From Pedobacter paludis (GTDB taxonomy: Bacteria > Bacteroidota > Bacteroidia > Sphingobacteriales > Sphingobacteriaceae), in NCBI RefSeq assembly GCF_003173575.1, contig NZ_QGNY01000003.1:558001-622000 (forward strand): DNA of 64,000 nt, read 5' to 3'. Numbering within the stretch: the first letter of the stretch is position 1; each line of letters begins with the position of its first letter. The notes beneath the pieces are model-generated. The model ran no database searches and was not told where the DNA came from. It saw only the letters and a list, made by a program, of their open reading frames with translations. This document shows, piece after piece, positions 28,895 through 37,638 of the stretch. The position numbers and the translations under genes were made by a program.

Positions 28895-30313
28895 TTAGTT
28901 GTAGCCCGGATTTTGTGTGATCTGGTTATTGGTTAGAATGTCTGCCTGTAATACGGGGAATAGGGACATGTGGGGTTTCCATTGAATTCCTTTGGCAGGT
29001 CCGTAGGCCGTCATAACTGCATCAATATTTCCGCTTCGTTTCAGATCAAGCCATCGCTCGCCCCATTCGGTAAACATTTCAACTCGCTTCTCCCTTAATA
29101 TTGCAGTCTTGAGATCAGCAATATTACCAGCAGTTGTACTTCCAAGCCCGGCCCTGCTTCTTATTGCATTGAGATCAGACTGGGCACCAGGGATGTTATT
29201 AAGTTCAGCCCGTGCCTCTGCCCTGATGAGATATTGTTCTGCAAGCCTGAGGACAATGGTAAATTCAGTTATAGTACTATTGGTCTTAATTTTGTATTTG
29301 AAGGGATAATTGTAAGTCTTCCCCCCCTGGGTGATCGCCGCTGTCCAGCTCATTTTTCTATTGTCCCCGGCTTCAAAAGCATTGAGTAAATCAGTGCTCA
29401 AGATAAAAGGGTTAAGTGCCCCTAACCCACCAGCTGGCGGGATAAACAAATTCCCTTCATCAGTGTTGACATTGGTCTTCGTGGGCTGTAAGGCCCAGAT
29501 CGTCTCACTGCTGTTTTTAAGAAAAACTCCATTTAACGCGGATAATGTATATATACCTGTCTGTGAAATGATTTCCGTTGCCTCGCGCTCTGCCCCTGCA
29601 AAGTCTTTTTTAAGCAACAAAACCCTGGCTAATAATGCCCGTGCCGCATTGGCATTCGGCCTCACCCGGTCGGTACCTGTATTTAGCAGTGTGGCATCAA
29701 CATAACGGGCATCAAGCAACTGTTTGGCAAGTTCAAGGTCGTTCATAATCTGGGAAAGGACATCATTCACTGGTGAACGTGTTAGCGATGCATTTACAGC
29801 ATAATCGGTGGTCAACACTAAGGGAACGTCACCATGCAAGGTAACCAGATAGTAATAGCAGAACGCTCTGATAAAATAAGCCTCTCCAAGTGCACGTTGT
29901 TTAACTGCTGGTGTTAATGTCGCTGAATTTTTAAGTCCCTCAATTGCGGCATTGGCATAATAAACGTAAGTATAAAGGTTGTTCCAGTACGGTGAGCTCT
30001 GAGAGAGAAGAGCATTTTGGTAGAACGAAAAGTACGTTGCATTTGAGGTATCAAAAAGCGAAAGGTTGTCTGCAGAAAGATCAACATAAGCGGAGATTGA
30101 GGTAATATCATTAAATGCGAAACGGCTGCTCATTTTTGCATATATGCCTGTGAGTACTCCAGCAGCTGTGCTATTTTCGTTATATACATTTGCCGAATTG
30201 GTACTGGTAACAGGAGTATCTGCCTCGATAAACTTTTTACAGCCACATAGGATATTAATCACGACAAAACATATAAGTATTGAGCTGTGATATTTTAAAG
30301 ATTTTGTTTCCAT
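28895..30313 (-). CDS. SusD/RagB-family nutrient-binding lipoprotein
   Basis: 472 residues. Lipoprotein signal ending ILCGCKKF near residue 26. Typical SusD features: an N-terminal segment with YNENSTAAGVLTGIYAKM, the helical TPR block (ALGEAYFIRAFCYYYLVTLH), ARALLARVLLLKKDFAGAE, and a C-terminus with LREKRVEMFTEWGERWLDLK and the final QNPGYN. It forms the lid over the SusC transporter at the outer membrane and captures the substrate. The gene starts four bases after the SusC stop. Confidence 0.95.
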   Translation of the reverse strand: METKSLKYHSSILICFVVINILCGCKKFIEADTPVTSTNSANVYNENSTAAGVLTGIYAKMSSRFAFNDITSISAYVDLSADNLSLFDTSNATYFSFYQNALLSQSSPYWNNLYTYVYYANAAIEGLKNSATLTPAVKQRALGEAYFIRAFCYYYLVTLHGDVPLVLTTDYAVNASLTRSPVNDVLSQIMNDLELAKQLLDARYVDATLLNTGTDRVRPNANAARALLARVLLLKKDFAGAEREATEIISQTGIYTLSALNGVFLKNSSETIWALQPTKTNVNTDEGNLFIPPAGGLGALNPFILSTDLLNAFEAGDNRKMSWTAAITQGGKTYNYPFKYKIKTNSTITEFTIVLRLAEQYLIRAEARAELNNIPGAQSDLNAIRSRAGLGSTTAGNIADLKTAILREKRVEMFTEWGERWLDLKRSGNIDAVMTAYGPAKGIQWKPHMSLFPVLQADILTNNQITQNPGYN

Positions 30314-30317
30314 TTTT

Positions 30318-33300
30318 TTAAAGACTTAGTTGTATGCCAATTGTATAAACCCTTAACGGCGGAAGTCCCAACGTGCTTCGGCTCTCGGGATCCCGGCCCT
30401 GATAACCAGTGATTGTAAGCAGGTTCTGGCCTTGCAGAAATACCGCCGCATTGGGGATTTTAATCCTTTTGAGGAATGACTGTGGGAGGGAATAACTTAG
30501 GGATACATTTTTCAGGCGAATAAAAGAAGCATCGTCATAAATGGCATTGCTGTTTCGCAAATTTGAATATGCAGTAGAGGAGATACTTGTTAAACTAGGT
30601 CGCTGAAATTCTGCTTGATCACCAGGGGCCTTCCAATAATTGAGATAATTCACAGGAGCGTTATTGTTTATTCTACCTGGTCCGCCAAAGCCGTATTTAA
30701 ATGTTTCACCCAATTGTTTGACGAACTGGAAGGTAAAATCTAATGAAAGTGATTTGTATGTTACGTTATTATTAAAGCCTCCATAATACTGGGGGTTTAA
30801 GTCTACAAGTACAGTCCTATCAGTAAGGGCTACCGGTGAGGTCGTAAGTGTGCCATCGGCCTTCCAGAATTCATAAAGTCCAGTCTGCGGATTTACTCCT
30901 GCGTAATTATAACGCTGTAGGACGTTAATAGGCTGCCCCACGACATACTGGGATGCAAGCGTACTCTGTTCAAGTCCGGGAAAGGATGCAAGCTTATTCT
31001 TTGGTATGGTAAGTACCAGAGAGGTTTCCCATCTGAAACTTTTACCTTTTATTGGCGAAGCCTCCAGCGTCATCTCCAGGCCGGTATTCTGTACTACAGC
31101 TGGAAGATTACTTGTGACAGATGCAAAGCCGGTATAAGCAGGAAGTGGCTGAGGAAGCAACTGATTTGCTGAGCGGTTTCTAAAATAATTTAAGTTAAAA
31201 AGGATCCTGTTTTTCAAGAATCCAAGGTCTATTCCAATATTAAGTTTGTTGGTATCCTCCCATTGCAGGTAGGGATTACTATGCCCGGTTGGCAAAAGAC
31301 CGACAGTCGACTGGTAGGGAACACCTATTCCCGAAGTGTAGTTGTTGTAAAGGTTTAAAAACTGGTAATCCCCTATCTGGTCGTTACCTGTTGTACCGTA
31401 ACTTATGCGTAATTTCCCGAAATTAATAAAACCCAGAGATTCCTTTAAAAAAGACTCTTCAGAAAATATCCAGGCACCTCCAAGTGCGTAAAAATTATTA
31501 AAGAGATTTTCAGGACCGAATCGGCTACTGCCATCCCGTCTGGCCGATATGTTCAAAATGTACCTATCTTTCAGCCGGTAGTTAACCCTACCGAAAATAC
31601 CTGAATAGCGGTACCTGCTTTGAAGCGCTGCACTGGCTGTGATGGTAGATGCTGCCTGCATGTTCTCCAGTTGTCCGTCCGTCGCAAAACCGCTTGCATT
31701 AAATGCTTTTAAATTGTTGTCGCTTTGTTGTAAACTACCACCTAGCAAGAATTCAAAATGTCCAATTTTAGTATTTCGATTATAGGTCAACTGCGGTTCC
31801 ACGATATAGGAGTTGACATATTTGTTTGCGTAATTATGTGATCGTAAATTTGTTGTTATTGAGGGTGAATAACTTGATTGTGGATTAAGCAGGTCTTCCT
31901 GTGACTGGAGACGGTTATAGCCTATATTGGCTTTCAGAACGAGTCCCGGTATGATGTTATAAAATATCCCCGCATTCGATATGATATTTGTTGTCCGAAA
32001 AATATAACTCCTGTCAAGAGCTGCAATGGGGTTACTGAATGTTGAGGAATTAGGATTTCCTGGCAATGGTGCCCAGTTGATGCTTCCATCTTCGTTATAC
32101 AGTTGTGGTGAATTAGGAGCTAACAGAATGTAGCTTGATCCCGTAAAATCCGCCGTAGGCATTTTATTAAGATCCTGTAAATAACTCACTGTTAAGTTGG
32201 CACCGATTTTCTGGTTTGGAGATTTTACATTGAGATTGAAATGTGCATTTCCCTTGGTATCGTTAAATTTGGAAGACATCACACTGCCATCCCTCAAATA
32301 ACCTCCACCTATAAGGTACTGGACATTTTCCGTCCCCCCGGAAATACTCGCCTGAAGATTGGTAAAACTGGCCGTATTACCGATAAGTTCCTTTTGCCAG
32401 TTATGTTGGGTATTCTGGTCCCATGTGCCGTTCAGGTCATAATCTGTTGCTCCTATCGCAGTGCCATCATTAGCTAATGCTGCTCTGCGGATTTTGAGAT
32501 AGTCCTCGGTACCTAAAAGTTTTATCTCTTTGGCCACTTCTCCAATCCCGCTCTGCATGTTTAAATCCACCTTCATCCTTCCTATCTTTCCTTTCTTGGT
32601 CGTGATCAATATTGCTCCATTGGCTGCTTTTGATCCATAAATTGCTGTTGCATCGGCATCTTTTAATATTTCGATACTCTCAATATCCGCTGGATTGATA
32701 AAATTTAGTGCACTTCCCCCAGTGGGGGCTCCTGCAGTTGAACTTCCAGGATAGTATGTTGGTGTAACAGGCGTAGATATTTGTTGGGGACTATATGGAA
32801 CACCGTCTATCACATAGAATGCGTCATTCCCTTTTCTAAGGCTATTAAGACCCTGAATGGTAACGTCAACATTTGCACCTGCAAACCCACTCGTCTGCGT
32901 AACGGATAAACCTGGAACTTTCCCTTGGAGTGCAAGCAATGGATTGCTAACGGGTTGCCTGGCTATTTGTTCTGCCTTCACGCTACCGATATTGCTTGTG
33001 CTTAGTCGACGTGTTGTTGTGCCGTAACCGATAACCTGTACCTGATCCAGTTGGTTGTCGCTTGCCTTTAACCGGATGTTAATGGTTTTTCTATTGTTTA
33101 CGGGTGTTTCCTGTATTTCGTAGCCTACGTAAGTGAATACCAGAATGGCATTTTCATCCGCTTCGATATTATATTTTCCGGCATTGTCCGTTGTAGTTAT
33201 AGCATTGGTACCCTTTACCGTTACATTTACACCTGGAATGGCATTTCCCTGTTCATCCGTAATCCTCCCGGTGATGTTGATGCGTTTGAAGAGATTTTTA

Positions 33301-33683
33301 ACCTTATCGATTATACTTTCTTCCTTTTTTTTAAGCAAAATTGTCTTGTCGATTAGCTGATAATCGAAGCCTTGTTTCTTTAGGCATGCATCGAGGGCAT
33401 CTGTCAGGGTAGAATGGTTTAGTGTTATGCTCAGTTTTTTTTGCAGGTTAAGCTCATCACTATACCAGAAAGTGTAGCCGCTTTGCTTTTCTATCTCTTT
33501 ACAGATTTCCTGGATGGTTTGGTTCTTCACGTTAATGCTGATGTTTTGCGCATTAGCTGCAGCTTTTACATTCAGAACCGCTATGACCGTGATGAGAAGG
33601 GACAGCTTCATGACGATAAAGGTTTTCATTACCCCGTGCCTCAGCTGATTGCCAAGCCAGGAGGAATAAATAAAATATTTCAT
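30318..33683 (-). CDS. SusC/RagA-family TonB-dependent transporter with STN domain
   Basis: From ATG 33683 the protein has 1121 residues; ATG 33734 would add 17 residues without function. The signal segment (IVMKLSLLITVIAVLNVKAA) is followed by an STN domain (ISINVKNQTIQEICKEIEKQ), a carboxypeptidase-regulatory-like domain (ITGRITDEQGNAIPGVNVTV), a TonB box region (LDQVQVIGYGT), the plug (NPLLALQGKVPGLSV, ILKDADATAIYGSKAANGAI) and a 22-strand barrel ending YTIGIQLSL. The STN domain shows it signals to the FecR anti-sigma factor, whose gene lies 222 bases upstream. It imports the oligomer bound by SusD using TonB energy. Confidence 0.95.
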   Translation of the reverse strand: MKYFIYSSWLGNQLRHGVMKTFIVMKLSLLITVIAVLNVKAAANAQNISINVKNQTIQEICKEIEKQSGYTFWYSDELNLQKKLSITLNHSTLTDALDACLKKQGFDYQLIDKTILLKKKEESIIDKVKNLFKRINITGRITDEQGNAIPGVNVTVKGTNAITTTDNAGKYNIEADENAILVFTYVGYEIQETPVNNRKTINIRLKASDNQLDQVQVIGYGTTTRRLSTSNIGSVKAEQIARQPVSNPLLALQGKVPGLSVTQTSGFAGANVDVTIQGLNSLRKGNDAFYVIDGVPYSPQQISTPVTPTYYPGSSTAGAPTGGSALNFINPADIESIEILKDADATAIYGSKAANGAILITTKKGKIGRMKVDLNMQSGIGEVAKEIKLLGTEDYLKIRRAALANDGTAIGATDYDLNGTWDQNTQHNWQKELIGNTASFTNLQASISGGTENVQYLIGGGYLRDGSVMSSKFNDTKGNAHFNLNVKSPNQKIGANLTVSYLQDLNKMPTADFTGSSYILLAPNSPQLYNEDGSINWAPLPGNPNSSTFSNPIAALDRSYIFRTTNIISNAGIFYNIIPGLVLKANIGYNRLQSQEDLLNPQSSYSPSITTNLRSHNYANKYVNSYIVEPQLTYNRNTKIGHFEFLLGGSLQQSDNNLKAFNASGFATDGQLENMQAASTITASAALQSRYRYSGIFGRVNYRLKDRYILNISARRDGSSRFGPENLFNNFYALGGAWIFSEESFLKESLGFINFGKLRISYGTTGNDQIGDYQFLNLYNNYTSGIGVPYQSTVGLLPTGHSNPYLQWEDTNKLNIGIDLGFLKNRILFNLNYFRNRSANQLLPQPLPAYTGFASVTSNLPAVVQNTGLEMTLEASPIKGKSFRWETSLVLTIPKNKLASFPGLEQSTLASQYVVGQPINVLQRYNYAGVNPQTGLYEFWKADGTLTTSPVALTDRTVLVDLNPQYYGGFNNNVTYKSLSLDFTFQFVKQLGETFKYGFGGPGRINNNAPVNYLNYWKAPGDQAEFQRPSLTSISSTAYSNLRNSNAIYDDASFIRLKNVSLSYSLPQSFLKRIKIPNAAVFLQGQNLLTITGYQGRDPESRSTLGLPPLRVYTIGIQLSL

Positions 33684-33756
33684 ATTTTTGTTTGTTGGTT
33701 TTTTGGTTAACGTTGGTGCGTTTACTAGAACCATCCCATCTCCTTTATGGAGATAT

Positions 33757-33794
33757 TACCGGGAGCAGGTCAGATCGCTTCCGGTATTTTTTTT
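33757..33794 (+). terminator. Plus-strand terminator-like hairpin in the SusC leader
   Basis: TACCGGGAGC (33757-33766) pairs with GCTTCCGGTA (33777-33786) with one G-T pair, followed by eight T on the plus strand. All genes here read on the minus strand, so it either stops antisense transcription or, as RNA of the minus strand, is a leader hairpin before susC. Confidence 0.45.
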
Positions 33795-33904
33795 GGGATG
33801 GATTCACTATCATTATAACTCGATTGACATTTACATTTTGTTCTTCATAGGCCTTGATTTTATGGGTTTGACTTGGTTAGTTAACTCTATTAAGGGACGA
33901 CTCA

Positions 33905-35035
33905 TTACATTTTGTGTTCGCTTTTATGTACGACCAAAATCGTCTTGTTCTCTAATTTTTCTATTTTGAAGGCTATTCCACTGGAGCGCAATATTTCCAG
34001 AAGGGCCGACAGTTTGGACTTTCTCGACATACCGCCGCTAAATGTTCCCGTGGGCACGCCATCGGGATAACTTACTTCGAAATCATACCATCTGGAGGCC
34101 TGCGCAAGAATTTCTTTAATGGTAGCTTTTTTAAAAAGAATACGGTCATAATGCCATGCGCTGGCAAGGGTTGTATCAGTTTTTTGGATTCTGATCGGGT
34201 CTTCATCAGAGCTTATCGACTCTTCTCCGGGGCTCAGAACTGCAAAGGATTGTTTATCTGAAACCTTTACCTTTCCTTCCAGCAAAGTAGTATGGATATT
34301 ATCTTCGTCGGGGTAGCCTTTGATGTTAAAATGGGTGCCCAGAACGGTAGTGATCTGGCCGGAAGTGATCACTTGGAAAGGCCGCATTTTATCTTTCTCC
34401 ACTTCGAAATAAGCCTCGCCGATCAAGGTCACCTGTCTGATGCCGCTGCTAAAGGATGCAGGATAACTTAATTTTGTCTGGGCGTTCAACCATACCCTTG
34501 TTCCGTCGGAAAGCGTAACATGGTAGGTTCCACCCCTTGGCGTAATGATCTGGTGGTTTTCGGTATGCTGATCGTTTAGACCCTTTTTATAAGTGATTGC
34601 GCCGCGGGTACTCTGCTCATGATTCAGAGCAGAGATTTTTGATAACGCGGAGCTATTGGATGAATCGAGCGTAACCTTTTTTCCTCCCGGCAAAACCAGG
34701 ATCGCTTTTTGGGACCCCGGGGCAATATCTGTGATTTGTTGATGTTCGGTATTTGGCTTAACGATGTGATCGGCATAGTAAATCAGGTAGACGGCCATCG
34801 GAATCAGCATCATTCCTGCAGCAATTTTGGTCCAGAAGCGCCTATTGTTATTATTGTTCAACTGATCCCAGATACGGTGTTTATAATAAATGTATTCACC
34901 ATTGTCTTCAGTATGTTCCATCTCTGCGGATCTATGCGCGTACCATTGCTCAATGACCTTGCGTTCATCCGGGGTGGATGTTCCCACTTCGAATTTCTTA
35001 AGGGTTTCTTTCAACTTTTTGTCACTGGTTTCCAT
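33905..35035 (-). CDS. FecR-family anti-sigma factor
   Basis: 376 residues. The cytoplasmic N-terminus (LKKFEVGTSTPDERKVIEQW) is the sigma-binding part, followed by one transmembrane helix (KIAAGMMLIPMAVYLIYYA, about 68-86). The periplasmic FecR domain reads IITPRGGTYHVTLSDGTRVW, YPASF, VTLIGEAYFEVEKD and a C-terminal DUF4974-like part (ATIKEILAQASRWYDFEVSY). It holds an ECF sigma factor inactive until the STN domain of the neighbouring SusC signals substrate. In most Bacteroidetes loci the sigma gene is directly upstream; here the nearest is at 37639-38277, across a 2.6-kb insertion-like stretch. Confidence 0.93.
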   Translation of the reverse strand: METSDKKLKETLKKFEVGTSTPDERKVIEQWYAHRSAEMEHTEDNGEYIYYKHRIWDQLNNNNNRRFWTKIAAGMMLIPMAVYLIYYADHIVKPNTEHQQITDIAPGSQKAILVLPGGKKVTLDSSNSSALSKISALNHEQSTRGAITYKKGLNDQHTENHQIITPRGGTYHVTLSDGTRVWLNAQTKLSYPASFSSGIRQVTLIGEAYFEVEKDKMRPFQVITSGQITTVLGTHFNIKGYPDEDNIHTTLLEGKVKVSDKQSFAVLSPGEESISSDEDPIRIQKTDTTLASAWHYDRILFKKATIKEILAQASRWYDFEVSYPDGVPTGTFSGGMSRKSKLSALLEILRSSGIAFKIEKLENKTILVVHKSEHKM

Positions 35036-35370
35036 TACGCGTCTGGGGCTATATAATGTTAATACGCAATGGTAGCCCGGTAGTGGTAGAAGGAATTAAT
35101 ATTTTTTTAACAGTGAGGTAATCTCCATCTGACTTCCACGTTCGTCTGACATCGTGAACATTTATTTAGATATTTTCAGCGCCTTTTGGGTCTCAAAAGA
35201 ATCGCAATAGAGTTCCAGCACCCGAATTTATTCCGAACAGTGGAACATGGGCTTGCTGAGGGATAGAATTGTTTTGATTGCAGTTTTAAAGTATACCGGT
35301 TTTCTTTCACCGTACGGATGATCAGGCCCTTTTGTAATTCCTTACCCGGTCAGCACTTTCTAGGGGCATT

Positions 35371-35487
35371 AAAACGAAGTGTCCCAGAATACAGTAAATA
35401 AAAAAGTGCGGAGAACGCACAACTACAGCGGCTTTGCGCCGCTTTTTTTATGCCATGTCAGCAAAAACGAAACGTCCCAAAAGTTCC
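35371..35487 (+). repeat. Left pair of inverted-repeat motifs flanking the S24 island
   Basis: Two related motifs lie here: AAAACGAAGTGTCCCA (35371-35386) and AAAACGAAACGTCCCA (35464-35479). The second is the exact reverse complement of TGGGACGTTTCGTTTT at 37337-37352 on the far side of the island. Also CCCAGAAT (35383-35390) pairs with ATTCTGGG (35488-35495). The arrangement of two copies at each end, facing each other, resembles multi-site transposon ends or recombinase binding sites. Confidence 0.6.
35406..35449 (+). terminator. Double hairpin with T7 tail
   Basis: GTGCG/CGCAC (35406-35410 and 35416-35420 region) forms a first small hairpin. GCGGC (35428-35432) and GCCGC (35438-35442) form a second around TTTGC, followed by seven T. 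This is a good plus-strand intrinsic terminator or the end of a small RNA; no plus-strand gene precedes it. Confidence 0.55.
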
Positions 35488-35672
35488 ATTCTGGGTTAAT
35501 ATCAGGTAAACTATTAATCGGGCTAATTAACCTAATGTGCAAATAGGGTTAATTTCTGGATTAAACTGAACCGGAATGAGGCTTTAAAGCCGCTTAAAAC
35601 TGGCAAAAAACAGGAAAAATCCCCAGTTAAAAACGGGGAAAATTCTCATACAGGAAAAATCCCCTTTTTGTG

Positions 35673-35708
35673 GTTGGGGTGACAGTTGGGGTGACAGTTG
35701 CTGTGACA
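35673..35708 (+). repeat. Three 12-bp tandem repeats
   Basis: GTTGGGGTGACA occurs twice in tandem and is followed by GTTGCTGTGACA. The unit length is a multiple of three, so the repeat could be a fragment of coding sequence (Val-Gly/Ala-Val-Thr units), but the surrounding frame is closed by stops after about 30 codons. Confidence 0.6.
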
Positions 35709-35918
35709 AAAATGGGTTAAACGGACAGCCATTTGAATAGGGTTATAGTGAAAAAATCAATACAAAAATCAGGAATATTCCTCGTTAGATACCCCATAAG
35801 GACAAAACACATTCCCTACGATATTATGCATATCGCTGAAAATCAATCATTTGCAGGATATGGTCTTAATTTAGTCCTTATTTGGGGTTTTAATGGGTCA
35901 AAATTTGGACTATTCGTT

Positions 35919-36419
35919 TTAGGATTGGGTGTTAATGCGGATCGTAGCTTTTACTAATGCCAGAGCGGTTATACTGCGAATCGGGAATTCCTTCTCCTGG
36001 TGGTGTTCATTCCTAGAAACCAGCTTGATATGCTCCGCGGTGCTACCCTTTTGTAGATACTTTGCGAAGAAAAATTCATCTCCATCGTTATTGATTGCTA
36101 TCAAGTACATTTCCCCCCATATGATGTTATTGTAGTTTTTAACTTCCTTGTACAATACCATATCCCCAGACTTCAAAAGCGGATACATGCTATCACCACG
36201 TACAGTCAGTGCTCCATCACACTTTGGCAGGTAAGGGACATACAAATAGTCAATAGGGATGTGTGTTCCAGAATTGTTGTCCCTAATTAATTCCACAATG
36301 CCCGCTGTAGCCTTAAGATCATACACCGGGACGGCTTGAGACTGAAGAATCACAGATTTTCCCCGCTGGTTACCTACCGGAATTACTTCAACAGGAGCAA
36401 CATCATTGTTCCTGAGCAT
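35919..36419 (-). CDS. Stand-alone S24 (LexA/CI-like) peptidase-domain protein
   Basis: 166 residues. The C-terminal S24 fold is clear: LTVRGDSMYPLLKSGDMVLY with the catalytic Ser (about residue 77), and EFFFAKYLQKG carrying the probable Lys. Unlike phage repressors it has no helix-turn-helix: in-frame sequence upstream of ATG 36419 reaches a TAA within about 12 codons. The ~60 residues before the S24 part (VAPVEVIPVGNQRGKSVILQ) could be the tail of a lost DNA-binding domain or a partner-binding segment. Divergently oriented from the 148-residue gene at 36555, the usual layout of a repressor and its target. Confidence 0.8.
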   Translation of the reverse strand: MLRNNDVAPVEVIPVGNQRGKSVILQSQAVPVYDLKATAGIVELIRDNNSGTHIPIDYLYVPYLPKCDGALTVRGDSMYPLLKSGDMVLYKEVKNYNNIIWGEMYLIAINNDGDEFFFAKYLQKGSTAEHIKLVSRNEHHQEKEFPIRSITALALVKATIRINTQS

Positions 36420-36434
36420 ATCACATGATGATAT
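36418..36434. promoter_or_regulatory. Palindrome overlapping the S24 start codon
   Basis: ATATCA (36418-36423) and TGATAT (36429-36434) are separated by five bases. The site lies across the ATG of the S24 gene in the divergent intergenic region. A second symmetric element, GGGGAAAAATCCCC (about 36483-36496), lies closer to the 36555 gene, and a related block is found at 35613-35671 on the other side of the S24 gene. An operator role is inferred from position. Confidence 0.4.
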
Positions 36435-36554
36435 CGCTAATATATTTAAGAGTTACCAAGGCTTTTAAAGCGGTTTTAAAAAGGGGAAAAATCCCCTACA
36501 GTTACAGGTTTTTTCCCAAAGTTTCAGGCAATAATTTCGCTTAAAACAATTCAA

Positions 36555-37001
36555 ATGAAAGACTTACAAGAACTTGAACAACATGTATCCGAAACCATTA
36601 TTGCGTTAAGGGATAAGAACTGGGTTGCGATCGTGCCCCCTACCCAGCGAAAAGAAGCGCATACTAGGTTTGTGGAGGTTAGGAAGGGGCTTTTAGACGC
36701 AATATACCTATGTGTAGACGGGTTAGACGCAATGCAATGGTTGATTGATAAGGAGAGTGATCCGCAGCCTGGGATTCATGCTAAATCAACTAACCCGGAA
36801 GGTATACCATATGGGACAGATCAGCTACTTAAAATGCGTCTAAAAGCGCTTTACCTTTCTGCTCCGCAATCAATCGTAGATGACGTGGTTAAGTTTATAA
36901 AAATGTTTGAGGATGAAATGAGGCAACAGATGGCTAAAATGATGTATCAGAAGGCCGAATTGATTGAAAGGCTTAAGCAGCATGAGAAGAAGGGTGTTTA
37001 A
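36555..37001 (+). CDS. Orphan helical protein of the S24 island
   Basis: 148 residues, highly charged and helical (MKDLQELEQHVSETIIALRD at the start, MYQKAELIERLKQHEKKGV at the end), with coiled-coil potential at the C-terminus. No membrane segment, signal or catalytic motif. I do not recognise a family. It is divergent from the S24 gene and is followed by a good terminator at 37027, so it is probably transcribed alone. Confidence 0.6.
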   Translation: MKDLQELEQHVSETIIALRDKNWVAIVPPTQRKEAHTRFVEVRKGLLDAIYLCVDGLDAMQWLIDKESDPQPGIHAKSTNPEGIPYGTDQLLKMRLKALYLSAPQSIVDDVVKFIKMFEDEMRQQMAKMMYQKAELIERLKQHEKKGV

Positions 37002-37026
37002 GCTGTCGGGTCTAAATTTATAGTGG

Positions 37027-37053
37027 AAGGCTGGGTTTTTGCCCAGCCTTTTC
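37027..37053 (+). terminator. Rho-independent terminator
   Basis: AAGGCTGGG (37027-37035) pairs perfectly with CCCAGCCTT (37042-37050) around TTTTTG, followed by TTCT. It ends the 36555 gene and shows that the next gene does not start at an upstream in-frame ATG (37023) inside the stem. Confidence 0.8.
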
Positions 37054-37067
37054 TATTATATTTGGTT

Positions 37068-37298
37068 ATGTTGGAGTTTCGATTCACAGACACTGAAGGA
37101 GGTGAGGTTTGGATATATAAGCCGCTTATTAGTTGGAATGGCTGGCATGTCCGTGTAGGTAATGATATATCTTGGGCGATAATGCAGAATGGTGATGGTT
37201 CATGGGATCGCCAAAGTGTTAACATGCCCTTAGATGATTTTGAAGGTATTGTGTGGGCTATTGAGTACTATCTATTTCAGGCATTGAATAAAATGTAG
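37068..37298 (+). CDS. Small orphan protein of the S24 island
   Basis: 76 residues from ATG 37068, rich in Trp and beta-prone (MLEFRFTDTEGGEVWIYKPL, WHVRVGNDISWAIM), ending in a helix (IVWAIEYYLFQALNKM). Not recognised. The beta-sheet-then-helix pattern is similar in outline to the three small genes at 60999-62074, perhaps the same general fold. It lies at the right end of the island, 12 bases before the inverted-repeat motifs. Confidence 0.55.
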   Translation: MLEFRFTDTEGGEVWIYKPLISWNGWHVRVGNDISWAIMQNGDGSWDRQSVNMPLDDFEGIVWAIEYYLFQALNKM

Positions 37299-37309
37299 TG
37301 TCCTATGCC

Positions 37310-37354
37310 AAAAATGGGACGTTTGGTTTTTAAAAATGGGACGTTTCGTTTTGC
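37310..37354 (-). repeat. Right pair of inverted-repeat motifs flanking the S24 island
   Basis: Two near-identical copies in tandem, AAAAATGGGACGTTTGGTTT (37310-37329) and AAAAATGGGACGTTTCGTTT (37332-37351), differing by one base. The second is the mirror of the motif at 35464-35479. They face the left pair across about 1.85 kb holding the S24 gene and two orphans. Confidence 0.65.
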
Positions 37355-37638
37355 AGATTATATTTCGCAGGATGAAATTGAAAACCCATTGGAAAAAATG
37401 TTTTCCTGTGCCTGATCTGTTCTGGTAGTGGCATTTTTTTTTTGCTTTAAGCTTGTTATTACAGTTATAAAATACCGCGTATAAGCACAATCTATTTTAT
37501 ATTCTTTATTTTTATATGCCATATAGTGGCAGGAAATATTTAAAAAGGCTCAATTTGGATAAAGGCTTTTTCCAACTACTTATTCATTTGACCAATGTGG
37601 CCCCTCCTGGCGTTATTTTTTTAATTTACATTTTCAGG

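Noticed and set aside
35733..35957. Plus-strand 74-codon ORF next to the S24 gene
   Set aside because: It overlaps the 3' end of the S24 gene on the opposite strand and shows no family pattern.
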